Positions 1 to 5,927 of a DNA stretch of 6,433 nucleotides are shown one piece after another (within the stretch, counting starts at the first letter, position 1; every line of letters starts with the position of its first letter). Source of the DNA: Spirochaetaceae bacterium (lineage in GTDB: Bacteria > Spirochaetota > Spirochaetia > Treponematales > Breznakiellaceae); the NCBI GenBank assembly GCA_031284645.1, contig JAITXS010000025.1, positions 1 through 6,433 of the forward strand, written 5' to 3'. The notes below the pieces were generated by a model. It did not search any database. It was given only the letters and a program-made list of their open reading frames with translations, and was not told the origin of the DNA. The position numbers and the translations under genes were made by a program.

Positions 1-60
1 TTTCTGATAAAATCAAAACCCTATACCCGCCACCCTGAACCCTGGTAAGACCCTAATAAG
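1..60 (+). repeat. Dispersed C-rich repeat, copy 1 (cut by window edge)
   Basis: This stretch aligns with copies at 1781-1856 and 6068-6144. Shared parts are a TTTCTGRTAAA block, then AAACCCTAT, then a run of CCC tracts, then ACCCTAA. CCC tracts lie at 19-21, 26-28, 33-35, 40-42 and 51-53. The first four are separated by exactly 4 nt each, so the minus strand fits the G3N1-7 quadruplex pattern. The left part of the repeat is outside the window. It ends two bases before the Shine-Dalgarno sequence of the lipoprotein gene, so it would form part of that mRNA's leader if transcription starts further upstream. Confidence 0.75.
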
Positions 61-61
61 C

Positions 62-69
62 AAGGAGGG
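62..69 (+). promoter_or_regulatory. Shine-Dalgarno site of the lipoprotein gene
   Basis: AAGGAGGG lies 7 nt before the ATG at 77. It is a near-perfect anti-16S match at ideal spacing and fixes the start codon of the lipoprotein. No promoter is visible in the 61 bases before it, so transcription must start inside or upstream of the repeat. Confidence 0.85.
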
Positions 70-76
70 AAAAAAG

Positions 77-1561
77 ATGGCAGCAAGGAAAAATCTGACG
101 GCATTAATACTGGGTATTATGCTCTCTGCGGGAATGGCATCGTGCGAGAACTGGATGATCGAGCAGCTGCTTGAGCGGAACGAGCCTTCTGGCGGGGGGA
201 ACGGCGGCGGTTCGACTGTAGAGCGGGTGGAGATCACAAACGGGACAGAGCGTCGCGGCGGGGTCGGGGGTGCATTGATAATCAGGACGGAAGTATATCC
301 TGCCAACGCAACGAACAAAGAAGTGAAATGGACATCAAGCAATCCTGAGATAGCGGATGTCGTAGGGACAGCAAACGGGGCCACAGTACAGTTATTTGAG
401 ATAGGGAGCACGGAAATAAGGGTAAAGCCGGCGAACGGGGGGAAGGACGCGGTTTGTACAATAACTGTAGTTCCCGCAGGCTCAGGGGTGGTGGTAACGG
501 GGATAAGCCTGGACAGATACAGTCTGAACATGGAAGAAGGGGGTAGCACAGAAACACTGGTTGCGACAGTGTTGGCGACAAGCGTAACGGACGAGCCAAT
601 AAGCTGGGCATCAAGTAATACAGGCGTGGCAACGGTGAGCAATGGCGAGGTAAGACCGGTAGGATTCGGGAGTACGGCAATAACGGCGAGTGTAAGCGGC
701 ATAACTCCTGCGATCTGTGTGGTAACGGTGAGTGAATCAACATCACCGGATTTGTCAGTCAAATTCAAAGCTACGGGTGCAACAGACGTGAAGCTGATAG
801 AAAACACTTTTCAGAAGATACATGAGTATCTGAGTGGGCTTTCCAGGCCGTCATATATAGAGATAGACAAAAAGATAAAGCTGGGGGATTACATAGATTT
901 GGCGGGTCTGAAGGTGGATGAATATAACGGGAGTGGGGCGATAGATGAATCAGAGAACACTCCTATAGATGGTGGAGCGAACGGGTATTTGTTACGGATA
1001 ATGGTGGTAGGGATAAATTCGTTTAATGCACAGGGGTTATATACGGGAGGCGGGACACCTGCAAGACCGCATATCGTGATGCAGTTTCAGAATGTACCGG
1101 TAAGACGGATGATAGATCCTTCAAGCCAGGCGTATGGAACGAGTGAGATGCGGGCGTATATTACAGTGAATTTCAAGAATGGGCTCGAGGCTGCGGGAGT
1201 ACCGATGGATACGGATATCATCTGGGGCCCTAATCGCATAATAACGAATACGCCGCAAAGCGGAATTCAGACGATAACAGACAAGCTCTGGCTGCCGACA
1301 GAGAGGGAGATGTTTAATGTCAGCAGCAGTTCTAATAGTAGCAGGGAGAATCCGACTAATCAGGCTTATCTTGAGTATTATGTGGACAATGCAAAGCGGC
1401 TAAAATACGTCAAGACAGGGGGGAGTCCAGCGTGGTATTGGGAGTCATCGCCGGCTAACGGCAGTTCCACCATGTGTTGCGCTGTGAATTCCGGTGGGAT
1501 TGCCGTTAGCAGCGGCGGCAGCGGCGGCACTGGCGTTGCCCCCGCATTCTGTGTGCAGTGA
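77..1561 (+). CDS. Putative surface lipoprotein with two Big_2 Ig-like domains and a variable-looking C-terminal domain
   Basis: A 494-residue protein. Residues 1-23 form a lipoprotein signal: basic MAARK start, hydrophobic core, and lipobox M-A-S-C with the lipidated Cys at 23. Met at -3 is unusual, but spirochaete lipoboxes are relaxed. A low-complexity G/S/N linker follows at about 37-46. Two bacterial Ig-like domains of Big_2 type span about 49-132 and 140-219; each carries a W(T/A)SSN core, a V-G turn region and a terminal C-x-(I/V)-T-V strand. Residues 225-494 form a separate domain with KLWLPTEREMF (about 410-420) and a terminal W453-Y-W, SSP and GVAPAF (486-491). This resembles C-terminal domains often labelled DUF6273 or C-type-lectin-like; I assign it by pattern only. 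The likely location is the cell surface or periplasm, anchored by lipid; binding target unknown. Most Ile codons are ATA and many Gly codons GGG, unlike the genes downstream, which suggests a different origin. The final 35 codons change style again (see the separate entry). The gene stands alone, with about 390 non-coding bases before fliS. Confidence 0.85.
   Translation: MAARKNLTALILGIMLSAGMASCENWMIEQLLERNEPSGGGNGGGSTVERVEITNGTERRGGVGGALIIRTEVYPANATNKEVKWTSSNPEIADVVGTANGATVQLFEIGSTEIRVKPANGGKDAVCTITVVPAGSGVVVTGISLDRYSLNMEEGGSTETLVATVLATSVTDEPISWASSNTGVATVSNGEVRPVGFGSTAITASVSGITPAICVVTVSESTSPDLSVKFKATGATDVKLIENTFQKIHEYLSGLSRPSYIEIDKKIKLGDYIDLAGLKVDEYNGSGAIDESENTPIDGGANGYLLRIMVVGINSFNAQGLYTGGGTPARPHIVMQFQNVPVRRMIDPSSQAYGTSEMRAYITVNFKNGLEAAGVPMDTDIIWGPNRIITNTPQSGIQTITDKLWLPTEREMFNVSSSSNSSRENPTNQAYLEYYVDNAKRLKYVKTGGSPAWYWESSPANGSSTMCCAVNSGGIAVSSGGSGGTGVAPAFCVQ
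1430..1558 (+). other. Candidate variable region at the lipoprotein C-terminus
   Basis: Residues 452-494. From residue 460 to 492, 29 of 33 codons end in C or T, while the rest of the gene favours A- and G-ending codons. The segment holds runs of AGC, GGC, GCC, TCC, TGC, ACC and AAC. All of these can be reached from an AAC template codon by changing only the two adenines, which is the signature of diversity-generating retroelement (DGR) variable regions. The position also fits: the extreme C-terminus of a lipoprotein, with an invariant-looking GVAPAF end, as in TvpA-type proteins of Treponema denticola. No reverse transcriptase, accessory protein or template repeat is present here. Alternatives are gene conversion from a donor gene or an ordinary Gly/Ser tail. 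The sequence shows the codon switch; the mechanism is inferred. Confidence 0.4.
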
Positions 1562-1577
1562 TCTGGGGTCTAAAATA

Positions 1578-1602
1578 GGGTAGTAGGGGAAAGGGTATGG
1601 GG
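1578..1602 (+). repeat. G-quadruplex motif just after the lipoprotein stop codon
   Basis: Four G-tracts (GGG, GGGG, GGG, GGGG) are separated by TAGTA, AAA and TAT. This matches the G3+N1-7 pattern on the coding strand, so it could fold in DNA or in the 3' end of the lipoprotein mRNA. It begins 17 nt after the TGA. A role in transcript ending, stability or recombination is possible but unproven. Confidence 0.6.
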
Positions 1603-1659
1603 TACTGAAATGATTAGATATCTGCTACCCTATACCCAATGACCCTATCACACTAAAGA

Positions 1660-1708
1660 GGGGTAGAGGGTATGGAATATATCTGATATTGCTAGACCCT
1701 ATAACCCC
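1660..1708. repeat. Imperfect long inverted repeat
   Basis: The outer arms GGGGTAGAGGGT (1660-1671) and ACCCTATAACCCC (1696-1708) pair with one bulged base and one mismatch. The inner arms AATAT (1676-1680) and ATATT (1686-1690) pair perfectly around ATCTG. The whole could form a long hairpin or cruciform. No T-tract follows, so it is not a typical intrinsic terminator. Confidence 0.5.
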
Positions 1709-1712
1709 TGAC

Positions 1713-1739
1713 CCAATACCCTTCTTAGTAGGGTATTGG
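1713..1739. repeat. Perfect 10-bp hairpin made of the AATACCC motif
   Basis: CCAATACCCT (1713-1722) and AGGGTATTGG (1730-1739) are exact reverse complements around the 7-nt loop TCTTAGT. The arm contains the same heptamer that is tandemly repeated at 6319-6386. The left arm also supplies the last tracts of a minus-strand quadruplex motif at 1697-1721 (CCC, CCCC, CCC, CCC; loops TATAA, TGA, AATA). With no U-tract it may be a Rho-independent terminator only in a loose sense; a repeat-element role is equally likely. Confidence 0.65.
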
Positions 1740-1780
1740 AGAGATCAGAACTCCACCCCTCATCCCGAAGCAAGGGTCAA

Positions 1781-1856
1781 GGGGAGTTGGGCATGGTACA
1801 GGCTTTCTGGTAAAGTCTAAACCCTATGACCCTTTCTACCCATAACCCTAAGTTAG
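1781..1856 (+). repeat. Dispersed C-rich repeat, copy 2
   Basis: It shares with copy 3 the order GGGGAG, TTGGG, ATACAG or GTACAG, GCTTTCTGGTAAA, AAACCCTAT, ACCCTTT, ACCCAT and ACCCTAA. Its CCC tracts at 1822-1824, 1830-1832, 1839-1841 and 1846-1848 have loops of 5, 6 and 4 nt, so the minus strand keeps a quadruplex pattern although the loop bases differ from the other copies. It lies 35 bp before the fliS promoter. It is in the same orientation as copy 1, so the two copies bracket the lipoprotein gene as direct repeats. Confidence 0.8.
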
Positions 1857-1890
1857 CTAAAGTCCTCTATCAATTTTTTAAAGAATATTT

Positions 1891-1917
1891 TATAGTCTTT
1901 TGTAAACTTGCCGAAAA
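1891..1917 (+). promoter_or_regulatory. Sigma-28 (FliA-type) flagellar promoter of fliS
   Basis: TATAGTCT (1891-1898), 11 nt, then GCCGAAAA (1910-1917). The enterobacterial FliA consensus is TAAAGTTT-N11-GCCGATAA, so the match is 6/8 plus 7/8 at exactly the consensus spacing. A start near 1924 would leave a leader of about 26 nt before the fliS ATG, with the ribosome site inside it. TATAGT at 1891 could also be read as a sigma-70 -10 box, but it lacks a partner -35. Confidence 0.65.
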
Positions 1918-1930
1918 TGAACTGAACAGC

Positions 1931-1938
1931 AAGGGGAG
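1931..1938 (+). promoter_or_regulatory. Shine-Dalgarno site of fliS
   Basis: AAGGGGAG is followed by an 11-nt gap to the ATG at 1950. The gap contains a run of seven T (1940-1946). The spacing is slightly long, and slippage in the T-tract would change it without altering the reading frame. Confidence 0.7.
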
Positions 1939-1949
1939 ATTTTTTTCTT

Positions 1950-2393
1950 ATGGCATATACTAACGCATTGGCAGCTTACAGGCAAACTAAAATTAAGACT
2001 GCGGGGCAAGGGCAGCTTGTTATCATGCTCTACGATGGGGCGGTGAAAAACCTCGATTTCGCGATTGAACTGCTTGCATTAAGCGCAGACAAAAAACGGG
2101 ATCCGGGCGGAATCGAAAAAATAAGCAAAGCGGTAATCAAGGCACAGGAAATCGTAACCGAGTTGATGGTGTCTTTGGATTTTGAACGAGGCGGGGAAAT
2201 TGCAAAAAATCTTTTTGCGCTTTACACCTGGTTCAACAAGGAACTGCTTGAAGCAAATATCTCCCGCGATGGGAAGCGTATTTCCGCTGTCAGGACGATG
2301 ATCGGTGACTTGCGGGGTGCATGGACCGAAATTATCGCAAAAACAGCCTCGGAAGACAAAAAAGCTCCGACAGGTATCAGTCTCGCAGGTTGA
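1950..2393 (+). CDS. fliS: Flagellar export chaperone FliS
   Basis: A 147-residue protein of usual FliS length (about 120-150). The N-terminal signature is clear: a Tyr-rich start (AYTNALAAYRQTKI) followed by QGQLVIMLYDGAVKNLDFAI at about residues 20-39, then an all-helical body and the L-x-x-LYxWFNKELLEANISRD region at about 88-110. FliS binds the C-terminal helix of flagellin in the cytoplasm, keeps it unpolymerised and delivers it to the flagellar type III export gate. It is the first gene of the fliS - flgN-like - polA block, and a sigma-28 promoter just upstream fits its role as a late flagellar gene. In spirochaetes the filaments lie in the periplasm, so its clients would be the FlaB core flagellins. 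Start chosen at 1950 because of the preceding ribosome site and the conserved N-terminus. Confidence 0.93.
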   Translation: MAYTNALAAYRQTKIKTAGQGQLVIMLYDGAVKNLDFAIELLALSADKKRDPGGIEKISKAVIKAQEIVTELMVSLDFERGGEIAKNLFALYTWFNKELLEANISRDGKRISAVRTMIGDLRGAWTEIIAKTASEDKKAPTGISLAG

Positions 2394-2394
2394 T

Positions 2395-2895
2395 ATGCCG
2401 GAAAAATCACAGACAACAAGCCCCCTCAGAGTCGTTCAGGAAAGCGGGAAAGAGCGTGACACGGCTCTTTTAACTTATTTCCGGGATTTACTCACAGAGC
2501 AGGGTGATGACTTTCGTTCATATATTGCAGTACTCGACAGGCAAAAAAAAGCTTTGGAAAAGGGTGGGGGCGGGGAACTTGCCGCTGACATCGAAACATA
2601 TACCGGCATGGAAGAGAAAATTATCACGGATATTTTTTCCGTTCAAAAAAGCATAACCCCCCTGTACTCAAGCTTTGCGGCCGGAAAGCCGGAGATTCAA
2701 GCATTACACGGGAGCCTTCTTGTCTTAAAAGCTGAGGCAAAAAAAAGAGTAGAGGAAAACAAAGAACTCCTGCAGCAAAGGCTCACCTTTCTGCGCGGAG
2801 AATTAAAACATATCAGAACAAATCCGTTTAGAAAGAAAGGGCGGACGATCTACGGTCAAAACGCCGCGCCTTTACTGGTAGATGTCTCGGGATGA
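2395..2895 (+). CDS. FlgN-like flagellar chaperone (putative)
   Basis: A 166-residue, highly charged, apparently all-helical protein. Two long amphipathic helices are visible: about residues 22-57 (YFRDLLTEQGDDFRSYIAVL then DRQKKALEKG) and about 108-145 (ALHGSLLVLK then EENKELLQQRLTFLRGELK). This K/R-x-x-N-x-x-LLxQxLxFLR pattern is typical of FlgN-family chaperones, which escort the hook-filament junction proteins FlgK and FlgL to the export apparatus. The tail after NPFRKKGR (about 143-150) has no pattern I recognise. Position directly after fliS supports a flagellar chaperone role. The ATG at 2395 is preferred: it lies 1 nt after the fliS stop with a weak AGG at 2387-2389, suggesting translational coupling. 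A GTG at 2305 would extend the frame inside fliS and is unlikely. The stop overlaps the polA start. Family assignment is by pattern only. Confidence 0.65.
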   Translation: MPEKSQTTSPLRVVQESGKERDTALLTYFRDLLTEQGDDFRSYIAVLDRQKKALEKGGGGELAADIETYTGMEEKIITDIFSVQKSITPLYSSFAAGKPEIQALHGSLLVLKAEAKKRVEENKELLQQRLTFLRGELKHIRTNPFRKKGRTIYGQNAAPLLVDVSG

Positions 2896-5800
2896 AAGCG
2901 CCGCTCTATCTTATTGATTCCTATGCCTTGATTTACCGTTCGTATTTCGCGTTTATGACTCATCCTCTGCGAAACAGGAGCGGGGAGAATATTTCAGCAC
3001 TCTACGGCTATGCGCGGCTTATTTCGCTTTTACTTGAGCGCGCGGCGAGCTGTAACGCGGATATCCGCATTGCCGCGGTCTTTGATTCACGCGGCCCCAC
3101 ATTCCGTAAAAAAAAATATCCTGAATACAAGGCGACAAGACAAAAAGCGCCGCCCGACCTGCATAGTCAGGTGCCGAAAGTCGAAGAATTTTTAAAGGCG
3201 CTCGGTATAAGTGTTCTCTACGCCGAAGGCTTTGAAGCCGATGATATTATCGCGACTCTGGCAGAGCGCTGCCGGAAAGAAGGGCGGGAGTGTTGTATCA
3301 TCTCATCGGATAAGGATCTATTGCAGCTTGTCGGGAACGGCATATATCAGCTGCGTCCGGTGAAAAATCAGGGAACACAGACTGAGGAAGACGGAACTCC
3401 GGCGATGGAAATCCCCGGGCTTCGCTTTCTTCCCAATTATGAGCCTGTCGGCCCCGGGGAAGTAAAAACCGAATGGGGTGTTCCGCCTGAAAAAATTCTT
3501 GACTTGCTTTCCCTTACCGGCGACAGCTCCGACAATGTGCCCGGCGTAAAAGGCGTTGGCGAGAAAACCGCGCTAAAATTAATGTTACGATACGGTTCAT
3601 TGGACGAGATCTATCATAATATCGCTGCCATTGAAGGCACAGTCGGCAAAAAACTTGCCGCAGATAAAGAAAACGCATATCTTTCCCGTGATTTAATCAC
3701 GTTGATCTACGATGTTCCGCTTGAAATCCAGGGTATAGACGATTTTTCCCTTGAAAAACTGAACCGGAACTCCGGTGCACAGCTTCTTTTGCGGGAAGAA
3801 ATACCAAGCGTTGCGAAACAAATCGCGGGGAACAGGGAAGAGACAGGGGAAGGCGGGGAAACACAGACAGAAAAAAGCCGGAACAAGACGGAAAATAGAG
3901 ACAGCGAAGGAATCGGAGACAGTGCGGAAAATACGGAAAGCATCCAAAGAGCGAAATCTCCGTTTTCATTAAGACCGGTAAAAGAAATCACTCCCGATCC
4001 CTCACTCTTGGGTGACGGTGTTTATACCGTCATAACAGCATATTCCGAACTGGAAGAATTCCTGAAAAAAGCAAAAGACCAAGGCTTTTTTGCCCTGGAT
4101 TTTGAAACCGATTCCCTTGACGCATGGCACGCTCATCCGGTTGGAATTTCACTTGCACTACGCCCAAAAGAAGCATATTACCTACCCTTGTTTACCGGCG
4201 ATTGGAATGAGAATTTAGAAATGACAAACAGCGGCGATTATTTAAAACCATCTTTGGTAAAAGAACTCCTCTCTCCCCTGCTCTCTGATCCGGCTGTCAC
4301 AATCATTGCCCATAACGCAAAGTATGACTACGAAGTATCCCGCGGCTGGGGACTAGACCGCTGGAAAGCAAAAATCTGGGACACTATGGTCGCCGCATGG
4401 CTTTACGACAGCGACCGGGGCAGCTATTCACTGGATGCGTTGAGTGCTTCTTATTTTAACTACACGGCGATCCCTTTCACCGCAGTGGTACCAAAAGGCG
4501 GAAACTTTGCCGATGTCCCTCTTGAAACAGCCTGCCGTTATTCAGCCGAAGATGCCGACCTCTGTATCAGAATGAAGAGCTTTCTGGAGCCGAAACTCGA
4601 AGCAATGAACATGCTTTCACTCTTTAACGAGATTGAAATGCCGCTCCTTCCGGTTTTAGCCGAAATGGAAGGCCGCGGCATCAAAATACAGGGCGACCAT
4701 TTAAAAAAATACGGCGTTGAGATCTCCTCGGAACTTAACGGGATTGAGGCGGAAACATGGAAACTTGTCGGACATGAGTTTAACTTAAGCTCCCCGAAAC
4801 AATTGCAAACAGTCCTCTTTACCGAGCGCAGACTCAAACCCACAAAAAAAACAAAAACCGGCTGGTCAACCGATGTAGCGGTTCTCGAGGAACTTGCCCG
4901 TGAAGACCGCGTTCCCGAACTGCTCCTCCGGCATCGCACACTCTCAAAACTCAAGTCAACCTACATAGACGCCCTTGCCGGAACTGCCGATAGCCAGGGA
5001 CGAATACACACAAGCTTTATTCAAACCGGCACTGCCACCGGACGACTTTCCAGCAGGGAACCCAATTTACAAAATATCCCCATACGGGATGAATCCGGAC
5101 GGCGCATACGTGAAGCCTTTATTGCCGGAGAAGGCAAAATGCTCATCTCCGCCGACTACAGCCAAATAGAACTTGTCGTACTCGCCCATCTTTCAGGCGA
5201 TAAAAATCTTGCCGATGCCTTTAACGAAGGGAAAGACGTACATACAAGAACAGCTGCGCTCATCTTCGGCATCAAAGAACAGGATGTAGACGCAACCCAG
5301 CGGCGCATCGCAAAAGTCATCAATTTCGGCATCATGTACGGCATGAGCTCCTTCCGCCTCTCCAATCAACTCAAAATCGGAAGAAAAGAAGCCTCGGATT
5401 TTATCAAAGCCTATTTCAACACCTATTGCGGCATCAAAAACTTCATCGAAAAACTCATAGCCGAAACAGAAAAAACAGGCTTTGTCAGCACCATTTTCGG
5501 ACGCAGACGAGCCATCCCGACAATCAATTCCGCGAATAAAACAGAAAAAGCCGCTGCCGAGCGCGTCGCAATGAACACCCCCATACAAGGCAGCGCCGCC
5601 GACATCGTCAAGAAAGCAATGATAGATTTGGATAAAGCCCTTGACCTTAGCACAGGCAGAGGGGGGGAAGCCTCCCCCCCGGCTTCGAACCTGCGGTTCT
5701 CCGCCACCCCCCTCAGCGGGGAGCAATGCCCCCCGCAACGCCCCCACATCCTCCGGACTCCGGCCATGCTCCTTCAAGTACACGATGAGCTCATCATTGA

Positions 5801-5927
5801 GTGTCAGGAAAGCGATGTAGAAGAAACCATAACAATCGTCCGCTCCGTCATGGAAAACGCCGTAAAACTTTCCGTCCCGCTGCGGGTAAGCGTGGAAAGC
5901 GGAAAACGCTGGGGCGATTTCCACTAA
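2892..5927 (+). CDS. polA: DNA polymerase I (5' nuclease, 3'-5' exonuclease, polymerase)
   Basis: A 1011-residue family A polymerase, longer than E. coli Pol I (928). It fills gaps and removes RNA primers in replication and repair. The 5' nuclease domain spans about 1-300: D9, E115, D117/D118, D140/D142, and the helix-hairpin-helix region with D211/D214 and PGVKGVGEKTA. A charged, purine-coded linker follows at about 312-355. The proofreading domain is intact: Exo I D403/E405, Exo II N475 and D479, Exo III Y550 to D554. The polymerase domain has TGRLSS and NLQNIP, motif A D755-Y-S-Q-I-E760, motif B R804, K808, F812 and Y816, and motif C V963-H-D965-E966. Two oddities stand out. V762 sits where E. 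coli has R712 in motif A. An insertion of about 33 residues (within 918-958) separates motif B from motif C. The gene starts inside the stop of the FlgN-like gene (ATGA), so it is probably translated by coupling. A run of nine A at 3108-3116 encodes three Lys. Confidence 0.97.
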   Translation: MKAPLYLIDSYALIYRSYFAFMTHPLRNRSGENISALYGYARLISLLLERAASCNADIRIAAVFDSRGPTFRKKKYPEYKATRQKAPPDLHSQVPKVEEFLKALGISVLYAEGFEADDIIATLAERCRKEGRECCIISSDKDLLQLVGNGIYQLRPVKNQGTQTEEDGTPAMEIPGLRFLPNYEPVGPGEVKTEWGVPPEKILDLLSLTGDSSDNVPGVKGVGEKTALKLMLRYGSLDEIYHNIAAIEGTVGKKLAADKENAYLSRDLITLIYDVPLEIQGIDDFSLEKLNRNSGAQLLLREEIPSVAKQIAGNREETGEGGETQTEKSRNKTENRDSEGIGDSAENTESIQRAKSPFSLRPVKEITPDPSLLGDGVYTVITAYSELEEFLKKAKDQGFFALDFETDSLDAWHAHPVGISLALRPKEAYYLPLFTGDWNENLEMTNSGDYLKPSLVKELLSPLLSDPAVTIIAHNAKYDYEVSRGWGLDRWKAKIWDTMVAAWLYDSDRGSYSLDALSASYFNYTAIPFTAVVPKGGNFADVPLETACRYSAEDADLCIRMKSFLEPKLEAMNMLSLFNEIEMPLLPVLAEMEGRGIKIQGDHLKKYGVEISSELNGIEAETWKLVGHEFNLSSPKQLQTVLFTERRLKPTKKTKTGWSTDVAVLEELAREDRVPELLLRHRTLSKLKSTYIDALAGTADSQGRIHTSFIQTGTATGRLSSREPNLQNIPIRDESGRRIREAFIAGEGKMLISADYSQIELVVLAHLSGDKNLADAFNEGKDVHTRTAALIFGIKEQDVDATQRRIAKVINFGIMYGMSSFRLSNQLKIGRKEASDFIKAYFNTYCGIKNFIEKLIAETEKTGFVSTIFGRRRAIPTINSANKTEKAAAERVAMNTPIQGSAADIVKKAMIDLDKALDLSTGRGGEASPPASNLRFSATPLSGEQCPPQRPHILRTPAMLLQVHDELIIECQESDVEETITIVRSVMENAVKLSVPLRVSVESGKRWGDFH
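5650..5763 (+). repeat. In-frame palindromic GC-rich insertion within polA
   Basis: Compared with E. coli Pol I, the segment between the helix ending MIDLDKAL (910-917) and MLLQVHDEL (959-967) is about 33 residues longer, near 100 nt. The DNA there is far more GC-rich than the flanks and packed with inverted repeats: G7/C7 (5661-5667 with 5674-5680), GAAGCC/GGCTTC (5667-5672 with 5681-5686), GAACC/GGTTC (5687-5691 with 5695-5699), GCGG/CCGC (5693-5696 with 5701-5704), GCGGGG/CCCCGC (5716-5721 with 5731-5736) and CCGG/CCGG (5753-5756 with 5760-5763). The encoded peptide is Pro/Ser/Gly-rich and probably a surface loop on the palm. This looks like a palindromic repeat element inserted in frame; family membership cannot be tested here. 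Confidence 0.6.

Larger units (their letters stand above)
1562..1949. other. Non-coding spacer rich in G3/C3 tracts and hairpins
   Basis: I see no gene in these 388 bases. The first part alternates between G-rich and C-rich blocks built from the same GGGTA/TACCC vocabulary: a G-quadruplex motif on the plus strand at 1578-1602, C-rich counterparts at 1628-1646, an imperfect hairpin at 1660-1708, a minus-strand quadruplex motif at 1697-1721, and a perfect hairpin at 1713-1739. The second dispersed repeat copy is at 1781-1856. The last 90 bases are AT-rich and carry the fliS promoter and ribosome binding site. No hairpin is followed by a U-tract, so a classic intrinsic terminator for the lipoprotein gene is not visible. 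Confidence 0.7.

Noticed and set aside
13..807. Long minus-strand open frame opposite the lipoprotein
   Set aside because: Shadow frame created by the A/G-ending codon bias of the lipoprotein; the plus strand has a strong ribosome site, a lipobox and two Ig-like domains.
1781..1856. Integron attC site
   Set aside because: T. denticola carries a chromosomal integron, but I see no paired RYYYAAC/GTTRRRY core sites or the attC-type inverted arms here.
2305..2394. Upstream GTG start for the FlgN-like gene
   Set aside because: It would overlap fliS by about 90 nt and add a Lys/Gln-rich leader unlike FlgN. The ATG at 2395 directly after the fliS stop is the simpler start.
5681..5691. tRNA T-arm-like sequence (GGTTCGAAGCC on the minus strand)
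   Set aside because: Only 11 nt match; no acceptor, D or anticodon arms surround it, and it lies inside polA.
5193..5924. Long minus-strand open frame (243 codons) opposite polA
   Set aside because: It is a composition shadow of the polA coding strand, has no family features, and polA motifs A to C are plainly on the plus strand.
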